Positions 34,841-49,549 of a DNA stretch of 64,000 nt are shown here, one piece after another. Source of the stretch: Scylla paramamosain (Eukaryota; Arthropoda; Malacostraca; Decapoda; Portunidae); assembly GCF_035594125.1 (NCBI RefSeq), contig NC_087183.1, positions 6,043,368 through 6,107,367 of the forward strand. Direction: 5' to 3'. Within the stretch, counting starts at the first letter, position 1, and each line of letters opens with the position of its first letter. Both the position numbers and the translations under genes were made by a program. The notes beneath the pieces were generated by a model that saw nothing but the letters and a program-made list of their open reading frames with translations, was not told the DNA's origin and did no database searches.

Positions 34841-37401
34841 TTATTGTACTTTTTTCCCTTTATTATTACAAGATATTCCCTTATATCCTCACATGTGTGA
34901 TGTGACGTGGGTTTAGGTTGTGCACACCAATGGTGGATTTATGGTGCAGGGGTCCTGGGCTGGAGGGAATGAAGTTGCGATTCTTGCCTGTGATAATTCT
35001 TGGTTGTGATCTACTCAGCTCCCTAAGTCCATTGCTGGTGCTTGTGGTGTTGTGCTTGGTGTTCCCAACACACAAGTTTTTCAGTATGATGTACTGGAAG
35101 AACAAACCTTTACTCTGATGAGATCACTTATTTGTCAAATATTACTTTAAATTAAATAAATCAAATATTCAGATTTGTAAATGAAATAAATCAAATATTC
35201 ACATTTGCAAGACACTTCTCCACAACTTGGACATGAAAAGCTAATCAGACTAAAGTCTTTACTTTTCATGAATCTGAAGAAAAAAAAAAAAAAATAGGCT
35301 AAGTCCTTATACTTTTCATGAATCTGAAAACCAAAAAAAAAGGCCATCTAAGTCCTTAGCTCAAAATTTAGCTTACAGATATTTCATACATTTTGTTCAC
35401 AGTATGATACTGAAAAATTGTTTTGATGAGCTATTTAGTTGTACAAACATATTGTAACAACCAGATGTTTTGTAGTCAGTGACTAGATAGTTCATAAGGG
35501 AATTAACAAAACAGCTGGTTGTGTTGTGTCCCATAGTGAGCATAGACCCCTTAGTGCTGAGATGTTAAGAATTTGATCCCAAAACCCATACTTGTGTGGT
35601 GATCTCTTTAACTGAAGAATGGACAAATTTTCTGAGTTGGTGGACTAAACTATGAGATAATTTCCCTCTTGGCCGATTCTAAAGATACATTTTTCACTAC
35701 TACAATCAAGTTTATCAAGATTACTGACATATTCAGTTACATCAGCAAAAATAAATATTTGCAAGTAATATCTGATGGTCAGTAACATTTAGCATATTGC
35801 ATATATGTACTAATTGCATTTTAATATTTTGCCAAGATAAAAATTAATTGACTGAACAATATATGTAGCAAAAATAGTTGAAAATAGAAAATACAGTTAG
35901 ATATGAAAGAAAAGACACTATGTATGACCTCAAGAAAAATAAGTTGCTTTAAGTCTAAGAACAGTTTTGTTAGAGTTTGAGAGAATGGGGATTAGTTGGG
36001 TCAGAGAGATATGTGAAAACTGGTATGTGTTGCTGGAGAGAACACATACGGGAGTGCTGAAGTGTTGTGGTCTTACAAATAGAATGGAGAAAGGGAGAAC
36101 TATGTACTGATCCTAGTAGAAATAGACCAAGAAGATAATAGAGTGGTTAGGTGAATGAAGTGTTGAGTCAGGAGCCTGAAGTTCAAATAGGATAAAGGGT
36201 TTGTGTGAGAAGATGAATTTGTACAGTGGTCTACATAGAGGTGATGTGCTACTGAGACCTGGGACTTTCAGAAGTGTGAAATGACTTGGGTAAACTATGT
36301 ACTAACATTATAATGTTGATGTGGATGAATCTTAGAGTCCCAGATTTAAAGAATAAAACATCTTATAATAAAGTACATGAATGAGTAGAGGTATGTCAAT
36401 GGAAGTATCTTATATGCATACATATTGTGTATCTATATAATGAGTAAATTGGGTTGCCAACACAAGGCATCTACATACATATATTTATCCATATTCATAA
36501 GTATTCTAGTCTTTAGATGTTAGTGGAAGAGAAGACTATCATGCTTCATAATGTTGAGATTAGTTGTATAGCATATTGGGCAGTCTCCACAGCAGGGCCC
36601 AACAGCAGAGCTGGTTTATGCATCCTGCAGCTACACAGTTCAGTGGGTCACATGGAAGTGCCATCAAGCCACGTGTGACCCACAGGCTGCTGGTTGTCTT
36701 TGCCTGACATAAACAATACATCATTGGTTTCACAAAATAGTTGTCTGCATTACAAAAATGGAATGAATCCTAAAATGAAACAAAAGACTTTTCTTAATTT
36801 TGAGAGGATAAAAGTAAAGGATCTAAAAAATTTTTACTTTCAGATTTTACTCGATAATATGAATTTAGGAACATATTTCCACATAAACCTGTGAGTGTCG
36901 GTATATCAGTACATTGTATGACAGCTGGAGAAACCCATGATGTTACTTCACAATGCTTTACCAAATTGTATTTAGAAATTTAGAAGAATTCACATGGCTC
37001 CATTTTATGTGTTCTGAAAAGCTATATTTTTATGCAGTACTTTATTTTGAGTTGCATGTTTAGAATAGTAGGAAATAGATGAGCATTTCACTTATATTTT
37101 ACTTATAATGACATCTTTCCTAGTCTCCTCCCCTTTGTTTAGCTTACCATGGACTAGGAACATTCTGCATTTGATTGTGGGTAATTATGAATATGTTAAG
37201 TCAGCATGTTCCACAGGGAATATTGTTAGGCTGTCTGTCTGTCTCTCGGTCAAAACTATTGGAAGGTTACTGTGCTGTGTCTCATGTCCTAAGTGTTTCA
37301 CATGCACTCTTCTATTCAAAACCTGAAGCTGTCCAAATTACACCCTGCTTACCTAGGTAGTTTTCCAGTGAGTTGGTATTGTTTACTTTTCATTTGGTTA
37401 T

Positions 37402-37403
<2 letters not shown>

Positions 37404-37486
<83 letters not shown>
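37404..37486. repeat. (AT)41 microsatellite
   Basis: Uninterrupted AT tract. Confidence 0.95.
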
Positions 37487-37487
<1 letters not shown>

Positions 37488-38096
37488 CTGCTGCCTCTCA
37501 TCTAATTCAATAATGTGAATTAAGTTGAGATTTTATAAATAAGCGTTCTTGATAATCTAGATTCTCTGAATGATTATATATGCAATGTTTTTACTTTGAA
37601 AGAATACAAAGAAGCAGCATTTCGGTCATAGACTGACAATAATTTTGCAGTTACTTATAGTCTTTATACATAAATAATATTAAAGCTAGGTATTCATTGA
37701 GTCTACAGATAATTTGTACTACATCAGTATTGCAGCAGAAGATAACAGTTTCAAGCCTGTTAGACATTTATTGTAATGATGAGTGATACAAGATGGTATT
37801 TGAAAAATGGTATCAAGAGCTTTTGTAATTACATCATGTTACAGAATATGTATGTGGCAGTGTTAACTCATCAACCATTTCTTTCTACATTATTACAGAA
37901 TGTGTATCTGTGGCAGTGTTAATGTCTCGGCCATTTCTTGCTACTTTATCTTGCAACTTTTTCAGTTTGATTCATGTCTTTTGAAAATGTGACCACTCTT
38001 TTATGTTGAACTCACTATTGTAACTCTAGTATTATGTTTAGTTGTAGCATGTTAGTAGTTGACCTCCAGCAACTCCAGCAATCCAGGATATGTTTG

Positions 38097-38269
<173 letters not shown>

Positions 38270-41200
38270 ATATTATACTGTTTTATTGTCATACTTTTAT
38301 ATCTGGGAGGTTTTTGAGTATTAAGATCAAACCCCTTTCATATTTCATTCATATATGATAATCAAGAACTCATGTTTTTTGAGAAGTAAATGTTGATATT
38401 TATTTGTTATTTGTAGGAAAACTAAGAAAAATGACCTCATATTCTCCTCCATTGGTGCTTTCAGTCGTGCAAATGTTTCTCATTATCCAAACAACACTTC
38501 ACAGTCATTTGTAACAGGATTGTCAATTTTGTTTCTCAGTTTTGAATTTGCTATAATAAAAGTAGTTTGTACTGAGCATTTAGGTGTGGCTTCCATGGGG
38601 ATTCTCTTGCCCATCAGTGCCATGCCAGTCATGATTCTTAACTTTGTGTGATTTGTTAACTATTTATTGTTTCAACATGAATCTGAATACAGTCACTTTT
38701 TAATAAGGAAAATCATTGATTTTTTAATTTTTTAAATTAATTGATTAATTAGTTTATTTATTAATTAATTTATTATTTATTTATTATTTTTTGGGGATAA
38801 TAGCATTGATCCTGGTGTGCCACAATGCTTGCCATGCTGCTTTCTGACATTGCCGAGGTGATAGGCCATGGCCACACACCACACCATGGGTCAGGTGGAA
38901 TTAGGTAACTGAGATAACTTCCTCAAACCATCAGCAGTAAAAAACTTCCTTTCTGCACTAGCCACACATCCTCATGTATTTCACAGTAGCCAGAAAAAAA
39001 AAAAAAAAAAAAAAAACCATACTATGAAAGGAATACCAATTTCCTAGAAGAAAAAGCCAATACAGAACCTTTAATTGAAGGCAAGGGTATTGTCAGATTA
39101 CCTAAGGTGTGGCACAGGTGGATTTTGCAGGGCAGTGAAAAGCTAAATCACCAAGGGAGCCTCACCTAAATGCTCAGTACAAGATAGTTTTACACTTGAA
39201 ATGTGATTATTTCTGGACCAAAGGCTAATTACTTTTACTTGAGTTCCCTTAAAAAAAAAAAGAAATATTATTTCTGGACCAAAGGCTAATTACTTCTCTG
39301 AAATGTGATTACTTCTCGACCAAAAGCTAATTATTTTTACTTTGAGTTTCCTTAATGTTTGTGGTGAAGTGGTTCTCATCTGGATAATATTATGAAGTCC
39401 AAGAAAGTGGAGCTGAAAAGAGATATGGTTGTTGCAAGGTTAGTTTATTCTTGATTAGTTCTACCATTGCCTCTTCAGGAGAACTAAGAGTAACTAAGAA
39501 GCAGTAATAAAAACGAGTCAAGAATAAGGGAACAAGCTCACCTCGTGGCACCTCTGTCTTTTATCATCTCAGTTTTCTACCTTGTGTAAAATATTTTTAA
39601 GTTCCAAGTTTCTGCATGTTATGCAGGATACTTATGATTAGGATTGCAACTGTTTATTATTACAACTAGTTTCTTGAGTAGTTGCTCAACAGGATTACCT
39701 CTTGGTAACATTGTCATTACAACACTAAAATAGTGATATGCAGTGTTGCCTCAACCTTGCTTAGTGATCATGATTACATGTGTCATGTTCAAGTATTTCC
39801 ACAACATAGATTTCTTTACATACTTTAATGCATCATTATGGATATGAAGAATGAACAAAAGTCAGTTTTACTGTGACAGTTAATGTCACCAGGAGTAAAC
39901 TGGAGATCTGACAACTACCTGTGAGCTTCCTGATATGTAATCATAATTCATTAAATTCATTCCTACATCATCATAAGTGCCTAATGGGACAAGAACAGTC
40001 AACTGTTCAGTTGAATGACAGATTTCCATCAACTACATCCTAGCAGACTGGACATGAATGAACCTAATAGTATATATTATATTTTGTGGATTTATGGTAA
40101 TCTATTTTTGGTTTGTATTTTTTTTGCTCTGGATTTTAGTTCAGAATCCATTGCTTGTTGATATGACAAGTTTGACTGGTGATGATAGGCTTTCAGGTGT
40201 TTTGCAGGTGTGAGACATTTGTAAGGACACAGACACGAGTGATTTTTCAAATATAAAACTTGAACATTTTCGTGATCTGTCTAATCAACTTTAATAGTTG
40301 TTGCAACCTTACATATGATGCTAGTATAAAGTCATGGTTTAATGAATGAAGTCTCTTGCTCAATATTTAAACAATTTTTGACTTGTTGAACAAAACGTGC
40401 ATTTAACACAAAAGTTTAATGAAGTACCTGTTATATAAGGCTGTCTTAATTTTATATGAAACACATTTATTACTTGGCAGTAGTTGCCTGTGGATGTCAT
40501 TCCTAGTATTGTGTACAGTACATTTGCTTTGACCTATTTATTGATAGTGGTGACAGGAACCTTGCGTCATGTGTGTCTCAGCAAGTGTCAAACTAACAAA
40601 CGTAGAACTTTTAAATATTTTTGTTCGTTAATATTTGATAAACTAAACAGCAAAACAGTTCAAGGGTTCTTTTGAGAAGTAATATATTTGTACTATATTA
40701 CAGAGGTGGTAATGGTTTTACTCTGAATGAATTAAGAAACTAATTAAGATTTTATTGGTTTTAGATGATTTTTATTTAATTAATTTATTTTTAATGTTCT
40801 TTGGGAGTCATTTAATGCATAAACATGTGAATAATGACTTATGAATGAATTATATTTCTTGAAAACATTTTGTAAGTTGAAATTTTGTAAATTGGGTCTA
40901 TAAAATGTTCGTATGAATTTTCTCCTTACAGTGTATTTTCATTGATTTTGAGGTAATGGTAATTAAATTTTTATTAGTTGATTTGAATTTGCTTTTGAAA
41001 ATTATAATTGCTGACAATTTTTGTCACTTAAAAATTCTTAATGTCAAAAATTTGTATGTTGATTCTCATAGTGATTCATAATTTTTTGGCAGCATCATCA
41101 ATTTTAACTAAATAATATTTATAATATATGGCATTACAAATTTTCTATATAGTCTGTGACTATCAGCCTCCCCAGGATTCACAGCCACAAACCAATCTCT

Positions 41201-41315
41201 GCAACATCGGTCACATTTTAAATTTTTCATTATCTTGAGAATGGCATTTGAACAGTTTATAATATTAATATTGCCATCACTTTCAGCCAAATATGTTTGA
41301 AATCATCCTGCCCAT

Positions 41316-41544
<229 letters not shown>

Positions 41545-43074
41545 ACATACAAGATCCTTTTATGTTTGCCAGTTCTTTTGTTCAGGGAATCTCACCTGCT
41601 TAGTCAAGGTTCACCACAAATTGTTCAATAATTTAAAATAATTGTATTTCTTTTTAGTTGTTAAATTATCATGGTTATTTTAGATTGCATCCTTATTGAT
41701 GCATTTTCTCATATTTTTCATATAAAAATGTAGAAGGGGCATATGGAACAGCACTATACTCATAAAATATTGTGCTGGTTAATTATTAAATTAATTTCAG
41801 TGTGGTTGATTGGAATGAAAGGTACCTGTATTATTTGGGACATAAGTGCAAACCACTTCCTTGCCAAAGGTGTACCTTTGTATGTAGAACTTATGTACGA
41901 ATTTTGTTCCAGTTTATGGTATTATGTATTAAAATTTTCTTGAAATAACATGAAACTAGTGATTTTTTCTTTTTTTCATAACTTTGTACGAGGTATTCAG
42001 TTTACTTCATGGTTGTTATAGTTGTCATTAGTGCATTCATTATCACAGCATGTCAGTAATTCACAACCTAGTGTTATGACCCAGATCAGGCTGATGGGGT
42101 CATGGTTCCCTCATACAGTATGGCTCATCACAATGGATATCAATATTTATCATGTTCTTCAGTTAAAAATCTATCACTACATTCAAGATACTAACAAAAA
42201 AGTCTGAGAACTACTGAGTAGTAGGAAATATTAGGCCATGAGTGTGTCATCATGTTGCACTTGTGTTAAGAACCTTTGAGAAATCAACAACAGTTGAGAT
42301 GGTAGACATTGCAGGTTAAGTGATGCTGAAGTGATTATTCATATCCCATTGTAATACACCTCAGCCTGTCTTAATGGTGCTGACTATATGATAGTGTTGA
42401 AATTGAAATGAAAGAAAAAGTGATAAATGCAAAGGCTTATATTTTTTGAAAAAGAAAGCGTGGAAGCAATGAAAAATATGGGGCAAGTGGCTAGTGTGTG
42501 CATTACAGTGCTGAGGCCAGTGTCAGTGATGTCATCTTGATCACTTTCTCAAGAAAATTAAGTGTGCGTACTTTTTTCTGGATGAGGAAAAAAACTTAAG
42601 TTCATGACCAAAATAAATTTGAGGAATTTAATTAAAGTTCTATTTATATGTCTTTAGGATAAAATATTGCTATTGATTAATCAGTTTATATTTATTCACT
42701 CATCAGAACTGTTGATTCATATTGCTTTGTCTGTGTTTGTTAAGATGTTAGGTGTTTTAAAGTTAAGCTTTACGGCAAGAAATCATACCTGAAAATATTT
42801 TTGTGTTTGATGCACCGCAAAGAACTTTGAGTAGAATTTTCAGAATCTGTAGACAAGAATTGTTTCTCATTAATATACTATTGAACACAATGTACAACAA
42901 CTATGTATTTGAGTATGTAACCTTGTAAAAAACCTGGAGAGTTTAATGTGTCAATGTAAATTTCTGTTGTAATGTGTGTTGAGCAGTTTTGTGTGAGTAA
43001 TCATTATTTTCTCCCACAGTTCTCTGGAGGTGTGACTCACTGACCATGTGCATCTGTCATTCTTGTCTTTGCAG

Positions 43075-43221
43075 TTTCTAGGTCGGCGTGTTGCTGGTCT
43101 CCCCCCACATGAGTTGGGTGGTTCCCAACTCCCCCTTCTGTACCTGGGCCATGTCCCTGCCTCAGTGCTAGCGTGCCACAGCCACAAGTATGACAGGGGG
43201 ACATGGGTGTATATACTCTAG
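43075..43221 (+). other. Possible orphan exon or GC-rich island
   Basis: A GC-rich island in AT-rich surroundings starts after a good acceptor (TCATTCTTGTCTTTGCAG, ending 43074). It stays open in phase 0 for 48 codons (FLGRRVAGLPPHELGG... ending VYIL) before TAG at 43219. No family is recognised and no partner exon is seen nearby. It could be a terminal exon of a gene outside the window, a processed fragment or a repeat; the opposite strand is also open. Confidence 0.2.
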
Positions 43222-43323
43222 GTTTAGTTGTATGGTAGGCAAGTTGACTTACCAACTCACACATTTCATGAACTTGTCCAATCAAATTGCATTGTCTTAT
43301 TTGGTTTGCCATAATCCATTCAC

Positions 43324-43663
<340 letters not shown>

Positions 43664-44597
43664 GTACATCTGTGCATTCAGTGTTTGGTTGTAGGTTAAA
43701 TGAAGTACATATATTTTTATCATGTGTTTCATAAACATTAAATTTATATTTTTACATCAGTCAAATAAAAGGATTATGAATTACATAGCCAAAGACTTAA
43801 TGGTGATGGCTGGGATTTCTTAATTTGTATCTCAAGTCAAATAATACTCGGGTTGATAAATTGCCAATAAGTTTGGGGCTGCTCAATACTCACTTATTGT
43901 CACCAGCCAAATTAGGTTAGAAGGAACATTGATGTGTATTGATCTTCTTTGTTTTGTTTATTATTTCTTTTGCCCACTGAAGGGAATAACCACAATGTTA
44001 TGGCTATGTACATCACATGAGAAAATTGTTATGTAGCAGATATTTAAGTTCAACAGAAAGTTTTGAGTAACAAATCCTAGCCTCAAAGTTTGTCATCCCT
44101 ACTGATCTCATTAACAAAGCTTATTGGGTTGAATGTTTTTTTTTTTTTTTTTTTAGTTTCCTTTGTGTTTTTAGGTTTATCAGGTAGGCAGGACATCTTA
44201 AGAAAAAACTGAAGCCCTCAACTTAAATTTGTAACTGATCAAATTTACTCTCAAAAACTTTATTCCACTCGAAAGGTTATGATGTTCACTGTATCTTGTT
44301 TTTATACTCTTTATTTACACACCAGCTTGCAAGATTGTGTGTCAGGTTGTGCATGTCTTGCATGAGTATTTGTGACATCTCATCATCATAATCAGCAGTC
44401 AGTCATACATTTATTTTTCACGTTATTAGTAATCTGATGTGAGAACTTCAGATAGTGCCAGTAAGCATCACTTGCCATGTTAGTGTTGCTAGAGAGTATG
44501 TCAAAGGTTTATATGTACAGACTACTTAGTTTGAATGTGACCTGGTTATGATTAAAAGTGATTGGTTAAACATGTGTTTCATTTATTGCTTGTTCAT

Positions 44598-44756
<159 letters not shown>

Positions 44757-45107
44757 GTACAAGAGACTAATACCAAGGGTTTCAAAATACAGATAACATC
44801 TACCTGATATTTGCCTCTGGATAGAGGCATCATCTCAACCCTGTCTCTGGCATACTTCACACACTCCAGCATCACATGCTCCCAGGATTGGCCTTAAACA
44901 GCCTGTTTTTTTTTGGGAGGGGGTTTATTGAAAATATTTTGCATATCAAAATTTATTTCTATATCATATTGATATGGTCTATATGTACATATACATGAAA
45001 AATGCAAAAGTAGTCAAGCCTGACCCATTCATTTCCTATACAGTACAAGTTAACACAGGCTTTGTCTAACCGGACCAGCCTGTGTCAGCATGACCTAAAC
45101 AAGTGTC

Positions 45108-46207
45108 TGTTCTTCATTAATAGAAAATCAAAATCTTTCAAGATCTAACTCCCCTTGTGATTTCTGGCACCTAGCCAAGAACATCTCCAATAACTTTGCT
45201 TCTTCATCTTTCCCTCCTTTATTTCAACCAGATGGCACCACTGCCATCTCATCTATTTCTAAAGCTGAATTCTTCACTCAAACCTTTGCTAAAAACTCTA
45301 CCTTGGAAGATTCAGGGCTTGTTTCCTTCCTCTCTTCTACCCTCTGACTACTTCATGCTACTCATTAAAATCCGTTGCAGTGATGTTTTCCATGCCCTTG
45401 CTAGCCTAAAACCTCAGAAGGCTTATGGATCTGGGTCCCTCCTACTGTTCTCGAAAACTATGCCTTCGTGCTTACACCTTGCGTAGTCAAACTCTTCCAA
45501 CTCTGTCAACATCTACCTTTCCTTCTCACTGGAAGTTTGCCTAAATTCAGCCTGTTCTTAAGAAAGGGTTACCATTCTAGTTCCTCAAACTACTGTCCTA
45601 TTGCTTTAATTTCCTGCTTCTCAAAGTTCTGAACTCCTCAACAGCAAGATTCTTAAAGATCTGTCACTTCACGGCCTTCCATCTGATCGCCAGTATGGGT
45701 TCCGTCAAGGCAGCTCTACTGGTGATCTGGCTTTCCTTACCGAGTCTTGGTCATCCTCTTTTAGGGATTTTTGTGAAACTTTTGCTGTTGCCTTAGACAT
45801 ATCAAAAGCTTTTGATAGTCTGGCATAAAGCATTGATTTCCAGACTACCCTCCTATGGCTTCTATCCTCTCTGTAGCTTCATCTCAAGTTTCCTTTCTGA
45901 CCATTCTATTGCTGATGTGATAGACGGTCACTATTCTTCTCCTAAATCTATTAACAGTGGTGTTCCTCAGGGTTCTGTCCTGTCACCTACTCTCTGTTAT
46001 TCATTAATGATCTTCAAAACCAAACTTCTTGTCCTATCCACTCCTACGCTGATGATACCACCCACCCACATCTTTTCATAGACGTCCAACCCTTCAGGAA
46101 GTAAACAGTTCACGCAGGGAACCCACAGGACGCCTGACTTCTGATATCTCGAAAATTTCTGATTGGAGGAGAGCAAATTTAGCATTGCTCAATGCCTCAA
46201 AAAACTA
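45108..46207 (+). mobile_element. Internal fragment of a family A LINE (RT region), broken
   Basis: The segment aligns with the RT-containing part of the intact copy. Recognisable pieces are the [17 protein letters not shown] region, [60 protein letters not shown] and SYADDTT (here frameshifted). It ends at an ISKISDWRRAN stretch near 46190. Several frameshifts make it a pseudogene. Its 5' third and its 3' end are missing on this strand. Confidence 0.85.
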
Positions 46208-46214
46208 AATTCCT

Positions 46215-46305
46215 CCAGAAACAGAGGGAGTAACAGAGTTTACCAGTATAAGGGATGAAAGATAGAGAATAATGGTTAACTTTCTCCATTAGAGTTTGGA
46301 TGAAC
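46215..46305 (-). mobile_element. 3'-region fragment of a family A LINE in opposite orientation
   Basis: CAGAGTTTACCAGTATAAGG and ATTGAGAATACTGGTTAAC-like sequence match the reverse strand of the C-terminal coding part. It immediately follows the plus-strand RT fragment, so the two pieces converge. Confidence 0.65.
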
Positions 46306-46309
46306 AAGA

Positions 46310-47190
46310 CTTTTAAGCCTCCTGTTGACAGCAGCCATCTGGTATCTCATCTATGTATACATTTGTCTTATTTTGCCTCAAATAACACTTCCTTAGTAAT
46401 AATGTGAGCATGAACACAAGGTAGATAGCCATGGCTTATTGCATTAGGGACGGTGGAGTGCTGAAAATAACTGTATGGGAGAAATGAGCGGTGCAGGGCT
46501 GAGGGCTTGTACCCTTCCCTTGGTGATGTCTAAAGTTCCTGCAGAATACACAGTGGTGGGTTGTTACTCAGGGTAGGTCACTCCGTTGGTGGTGTGTGAA
46601 GGGAGCAGTCTGAGGCGGGAAGTGGGTTAAATTTTGAGGCAACAGTGTGGGTTGCGGCAATGTTGCTTGTTCCAGTCTTGCCTCGGATGCGGTTTCCTTG
46701 TGGTGGCGATTCATTCTCTGGCATATTCCTATGCTTACTTTATTTCACACGTATGCTAATTGTATTTGCATATATCGCTATTACAATAATTTGGAGCAAA
46801 AAAAAAAAAATATATTAAATGCTTTTGTCATCCGCTGATACTGATTCATGCATTGAGGCGCGTCCACACCATGCCTCATGACGCAAAACACGCTGCGCGG
46901 CAATGAGGGAGAGGAACGTGGTGTGTATGCATGTGTGTGTGTTGTGTGTGTGTGTGACTTTATTATTTTCATAGTTTTAGATTTTTTACTTGACCTGTGT
47001 TATTCTGTTTCTCTCTCACTTTCAAGGTCTGACTGAGTAGGACAGATTTAAGAGCCATGTAGCCAGCCAGGACGAAAAAAACCAGGGAAGGCCGAGGGTG
47101 TGTGTGTGTCCTTTCATTTTTTTTTTCTCACACATCCCATAAATATTGTTTAAGTCCCCTCCTAGCAAACCAGCCCTTACACATTTACCA
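46310..47190. other. Unclassified intergenic segment
   Basis: Moderate GC, no supported exon, and short GT and A runs. Nothing further is recognised. Confidence 0.5.
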
Positions 47191-47193
47191 TTT

Positions 47194-47198
<5 letters not shown>

Positions 47199-47272
<74 letters not shown>
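47199..47272. repeat. (GA)37 microsatellite
   Basis: Pure GA tract leading into the GAA-rich minisatellite. Confidence 0.95.
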
Positions 47273-47274
<2 letters not shown>

Positions 47275-47314
47275 GCACGCACGCACACACAAGAAGAACA
47301 AAAAGAAGGGAAAA

Positions 47315-49444
47315 AAAAGCACCACCACCACCATCAGGGGAAGAAGAAAAAGCAGCACCCTCACTATCAACGGAAGAAATAGAAGAAGCACCGCCACCAC
47401 CATCAGAGGAAGAAGAAAAAGAACCAGCACCACCATCAGAAGAAGAAGCACGACCATCAGAGGAAGAGAAAAAAGTATCACCACCATCAGGGGAAGAAGA
47501 AGCACCACCGTCAGAGGAAAAAGAAGTACGACCATCAGAGGAAGAAAAAGAAGCAGCACCACTATCAAAGGAAAAATAAAAAGCACCACCATTAGAGGAG
47601 TAACAAGAAGCAGCACCACCACCATCAGAGGAAGAAGAAAAAGTATCACCACTATCAGAGGAAGAAGAAGCACCACCATCAGAGGAAGAAAAGGAAGCAG
47701 CAGCACCACCATCAGAGGAAGAAGAAGAAGCAGCAGCACCACTATCAGAGGAAGAAGAAGAAGCAGCAGCACCACTATCAGAGGAAGAAGAAGAAGCAGC
47801 AGCACCACCATCAGAGGAAGAAGAAGAAGAAGAAGAAGAAGCAGCACCACCACCATCAGAGGAAGAAGAAGAAGAAGAAGCAGTACCACCACCATCAGGG
47901 GAAGAAGAAGAACCAGCACCACTATTTTCATCATCATCATCATCATCATCAGAAGAAGAAGCAGCACCACTGCCATCAGAGGAAGAAGAAGAAGAAGAAG
48001 AAGAAGAAGAAGAAGAAGAAGAAGAAGAAGAAGAAGAAGCACCATCACTATCAGAGGAAGAAAAAGAAGAAGAAGAAGCAGCACCACCACCATCAGAGTA
48101 AGAAGAAGAAGAAGCAGCACCACTACCATCAGAAGAAGAAGAAGAAGAAGAAGAAGAAGAAGAAGAAGCACCACCACCATCAGAGTAAGAAGAAGAAGAA
48201 GCAGCACCACTACCATCAGAAGAAGAAGAAGAAGAAGAAGAAGAAGAAGAAGAAGAAGAAGAAGAAGCACCACCACCATCAGAGGAAGAAGAAGAAGAAG
48301 CAGCACCACTATCATCAGAGGAAGAAGATGAAGAAGAAGAAGAAGAAGAAGAAGAAGAAGCACCACCACCACCATCAGAGGAAGAAGAAGAAGAAGAAGA
48401 AGAAGAAGCACCACTACCATCAGAGGAAGAAGAAGAAGAAGAAGAAGAAGCAACAGCACCACTACCATCAGAGGAAGAAGAAGCAGCACCACTGCCATCA
48501 GAGGAGGAAGAAGAAGAAGAAGAAGAAGCACCACTGCCATCAGAGGAATAAGAAGCAGCAGCACCACTGCCATCAGAGGAGGAAGAAGAAGAAGCATCGC
48601 TACCATCAGAGAAAGAAGAAGAAGAAGCAGCACCACTGCCATCAGAGGAGGAAGAAGAAGAAGCATCGCTACCATCAGAGAAAGAAGAAGAAGAAGCAGC
48701 ACCACTGCCATCAGAGGAGGAAGAAGAAGAAGCATCGCTACCATCAGAGAAAGAAGAAGAAGAAGCAGCACCACTGCCATCAGAGGAGGAAGAAGAAGAA
48801 GCACCACTGCCATCAGAGGAAGAAGAAGAAGAAGAAGCAGCAACACCACTACCATCAGAGGAAGAAGAAGCAGCAGTACCACTACCATCAGAGGAAGAAG
48901 AGGAAAAAGAAGCACCACCACCATCAGAAGAAAAAGAAGCACCACCACCACCAGAGGAAAAAAGAAGCACTACCACCATCAAAAGAAGAAGAAAAAGAAG
49001 CACCACCACCATCAGAGGAAAAAGAAGCACCACCACCACCAGAGGAAAAAAGAAGCACTACCACCATCAGAGGGAGAAGAAGCAGCACCACTACCATTAG
49101 AGGAAGTAGAAGAAGCAGCAGCACTACCAATAGAGGAAGAAGAAGCAGCACTACCATCAGAGGGAGAAGAAGAAGCAGCACCACCACCATCAGAGGAAAA
49201 AGTATCACCACCACCGTCAGAGGAAGAAGGAGAAGCAACACCACCATCAGAGGAAGAAGAAGAAACAACACTACCGTCACAGGAAGAAGAGGAAGCAACA
49301 CCACCACCATCCGAGGAGGAGGAGGAGGAGGAGGAGGAGGAGGAGGAGGAAGAAGAAGAAGAAGAAAAAGAAGAAGAAGAAGAAGAAGAAGAAGAAGAAG
49401 AAGAAGAAGAAGAAGAAGAAGACCATGAAGTACCACCACCATCG

Positions 49445-49482
<38 letters not shown>

Positions 49483-49510
49483 AGAAGAAGAAGAAGAAAA
49501 GAAGAAGAAG
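47315..49510. repeat. GAA-rich minisatellite, core CACCACCATCAGAGGAAGAA
   Basis: About 2.2 kb of imperfect units, each a (GAA)n run of variable length followed by GCAGCACCACTACCATCAGAG-type sequence. Nearly every change is a multiple of 3 bp. A 69-bp higher-order unit is repeated three times almost exactly at 48573-48785. Reading frames of 366-620 codons exist on both strands because the repeat lacks stop triplets. In the plus frame reading APPPSEEEEE, stops occur at 47577 and elsewhere, so I do not call a gene. Confidence 0.85.
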
Positions 49511-49549
49511 AAGACGATGAAATGTATAGATTTGGTTTTGGCATCACTG

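Noticed and set aside
41108..41290. 60-codon minus-strand frame with a CDRCCRDW cysteine cluster
   Set aside because: Suggestive of a zinc ribbon, but short, AT-rich, with no splice context and directly next to a CT microsatellite. Chance is as likely.
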